7,216 nt of DNA from a bacterium (GTDB taxonomy: Bacteria; Sumerlaeota; Sumerlaeia; UBA8349), in contig JABMPG010000760.1 in the NCBI GenBank assembly GCA_013203855.1, forward strand, positions 1 to 7,216, given 5' to 3'. This document shows positions 6,449-7,216 of the stretch, one piece after another. The translations under genes were made by a program, and so were the position numbers. Below the pieces are notes generated by a model that saw only the letters and a list, made by a program, of their open reading frames with translations, had not been told where the DNA came from and searched no databases. The number at the start of each line of letters is the position of its first letter. Positions within the stretch are counted from its first letter, which is position 1.

Positions 6449-6560
6449 GCTCCGGTCTCCTCTTCGGGGTTATGTTTTGTCCAGCCATGTCGCGCAGAGG
6501 ATGGGCCAGTTGTCGCCAAAGGGCAAGAGAAAAAAGCGAGAGTGAGGCAATGGGGGAAAT
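6449..6560 (-). other. Gap between murA and the oxidoreductase gene, no terminator seen
   Basis: Apart from the oxidoreductase ribosome site, this 112-base gap shows no hairpin with a T-tract and no convincing promoter pair. A run of six T residues near its middle on the minus strand is not preceded by a stem. Read-through from murA into the oxidoreductase gene is therefore possible, though the gap is wide enough to hide a promoter of unfamiliar type. Confidence 0.4.
6457..6462 (-). promoter_or_regulatory. Ribosome binding site of the Gfo/Idh/MocA oxidoreductase gene
   Basis: The minus strand reads GAGGAG 8 bases before the ATG at 6448. This supports the chosen start, which places the Rossmann glycine motif at residues 16-24, where the family normally has it. 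Confidence 0.65.
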
Positions 6561-7216
6561 CTAACTCGATACCCGTACGATCTCTGCGCCGAGATTGCGG
6601 AATTTCTCTTCCAGACGCTCATAGCCACGGTCCAGATGGTAGACACGCAGACACTCGGTGCGCCCCTGGGCAGCGAGACCGGCCAGGATAAGGGCGGCCG
6701 ACGCCCGCAGGTCACTCGCCATCACGCTCGCGCCCTCAAGAGTCTTCACACCCCGAACCCGAGCAGTGCCATTGTCCACACGGATGTCCGCCCCCATCCG
6801 TACCAGTTCGGCCGCGTGAATGAACCGATCCGGATAGATCGTTTCGGTGATGACACTTTCCCCCTGCGCCAAGCAGAGCGCGGCCATGAACTGCGCCTGC
6901 ATATCCGTGGGAAAACCCGGGAAAGGCAGCGTGCGGATACTGACGGAACGCAAAGGACCTGCGGCGCGGGCGCGAATTGACCTCTCGCCAATCTGCAGAT
7001 CGATCCCCATCTCGCGCATTTTCCCCAACTGGGCCGGCATATGCTCCGGACGGCAGCCCAGCACTGTCACATCCCCACCCGTGATCGCCCCTCCCATCAG
7101 AAGCGTCCCCGCCTCGATGCGATCCGGAATAACCGGATGCTCCATCCCGGCCAGATGGGCCACGCCTTCCACCAGCAACTCCCCAGTCAGCCCCCGCCGA
7201 ATGCGAGCGCCCATCA
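6561..7216 (-). CDS. murA: UDP-N-acetylglucosamine 1-carboxyvinyltransferase, C-terminal half (5' end outside window)
   Basis: MurA transfers enolpyruvate from phosphoenolpyruvate to UDP-GlcNAc, the first committed step of peptidoglycan synthesis in the cytoplasm. Only the last 217 residues are visible, about half of the usual 420; the frame runs off the window edge, so the first visible Met (7212-7214) is internal (the family's MGA segment). Family motifs are present: PDRIEAGTL, FPTDMQAQ with the catalytic aspartate (equivalent to E. coli D305, at a matching distance from the C-terminus), ASDLRAS (equivalent to D369), and HLDRGYERLEEKFRNLGA with the conserved Arg (equivalent to R397). The PEP-binding cysteine or aspartate that decides fosfomycin sensitivity is in the missing N-terminal part. 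The paralogous enolpyruvyl transferase AroA is excluded by these motifs. Confidence 0.96.
   Translation of the reverse strand, partial: MGARIRRGLTGELLVEGVAHLAGMEHPVIPDRIEAGTLLMGGAITGGDVTVLGCRPEHMPAQLGKMREMGIDLQIGERSIRARAAGPLRSVSIRTLPFPGFPTDMQAQFMAALCLAQGESVITETIYPDRFIHAAELVRMGADIRVDNGTARVRGVKTLEGASVMASDLRASAALILAGLAAQGRTECLRVYHLDRGYERLEEKFRNLGAEIVRVSS

Noticed and set aside
6449..6560. Promoter for the oxidoreductase gene
   Set aside because: CATAAC near the start resembles a weak -10, but no -35-like hexamer lies 16-18 bases upstream, so the call would be guesswork.
5537..6691. Plus-strand open frame (384 codons) opposite the oxidoreductase gene
   Set aside because: It lies antisense to a clearly recognised gene, crosses its upstream gap and shows no domain or start signal of its own.

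Overview
The window reads as chromosomal DNA from a GC-rich, Gram-negative-type bacterium that respires and makes peptidoglycan. Supporting signs are bacterial complex I genes, a murA gene and a lipoprotein signal with a clean lipobox. The Gfo/Idh/MocA-type oxidoreductase and the large multidomain caspase-like lipoprotein would fit the PVC group (Verrucomicrobiota, Kiritimatiellota, Lentisphaerota, Planctomycetota) or related candidate phyla. That placement is an impression from gene style; there is no rRNA or other strong marker here.

Layout, left to right. Plus strand, 1-2219: the 3' half of nuoM and a complete nuoN, overlapping by ATGA, form the end of a NADH:quinone oxidoreductase (complex I) operon. 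A small uncertain ORF (2229-2426) follows. Minus strand, 2451-5201: a 916-residue predicted lipoprotein converges on the nuo operon. It has an N-terminal lipobox, an unrecognised N-terminal region, two tandem Ig/CARDB-like beta domains, a coiled coil of about 85 residues, and a C-terminal caspase-like (peptidase C14) domain with an intact His/Cys dyad. Minus strand, 5417-6448: a complete Gfo/Idh/MocA-family NAD(P)-dependent oxidoreductase, ended by a strong intrinsic terminator (5353-5393). Minus strand, 6561-7216: the C-terminal half of murA, cut by the window edge.

How the genes relate. nuoM and nuoN encode two of the antiporter-like proton-pumping membrane subunits of one complex. The three minus-strand genes show no common pathway. 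The terminator after the oxidoreductase gene and a candidate promoter in front of the caspase gene suggest that the caspase lipoprotein is its own transcription unit. The part most worth following up is this caspase: if the lipobox is used, its protease domain lies outside the cytoplasm, tethered to a membrane through a coiled coil. No RNA genes, insertion sequences, CRISPR arrays, attachment sites or long DNA repeats were seen. All gaps between genes are shorter than 300 bases.
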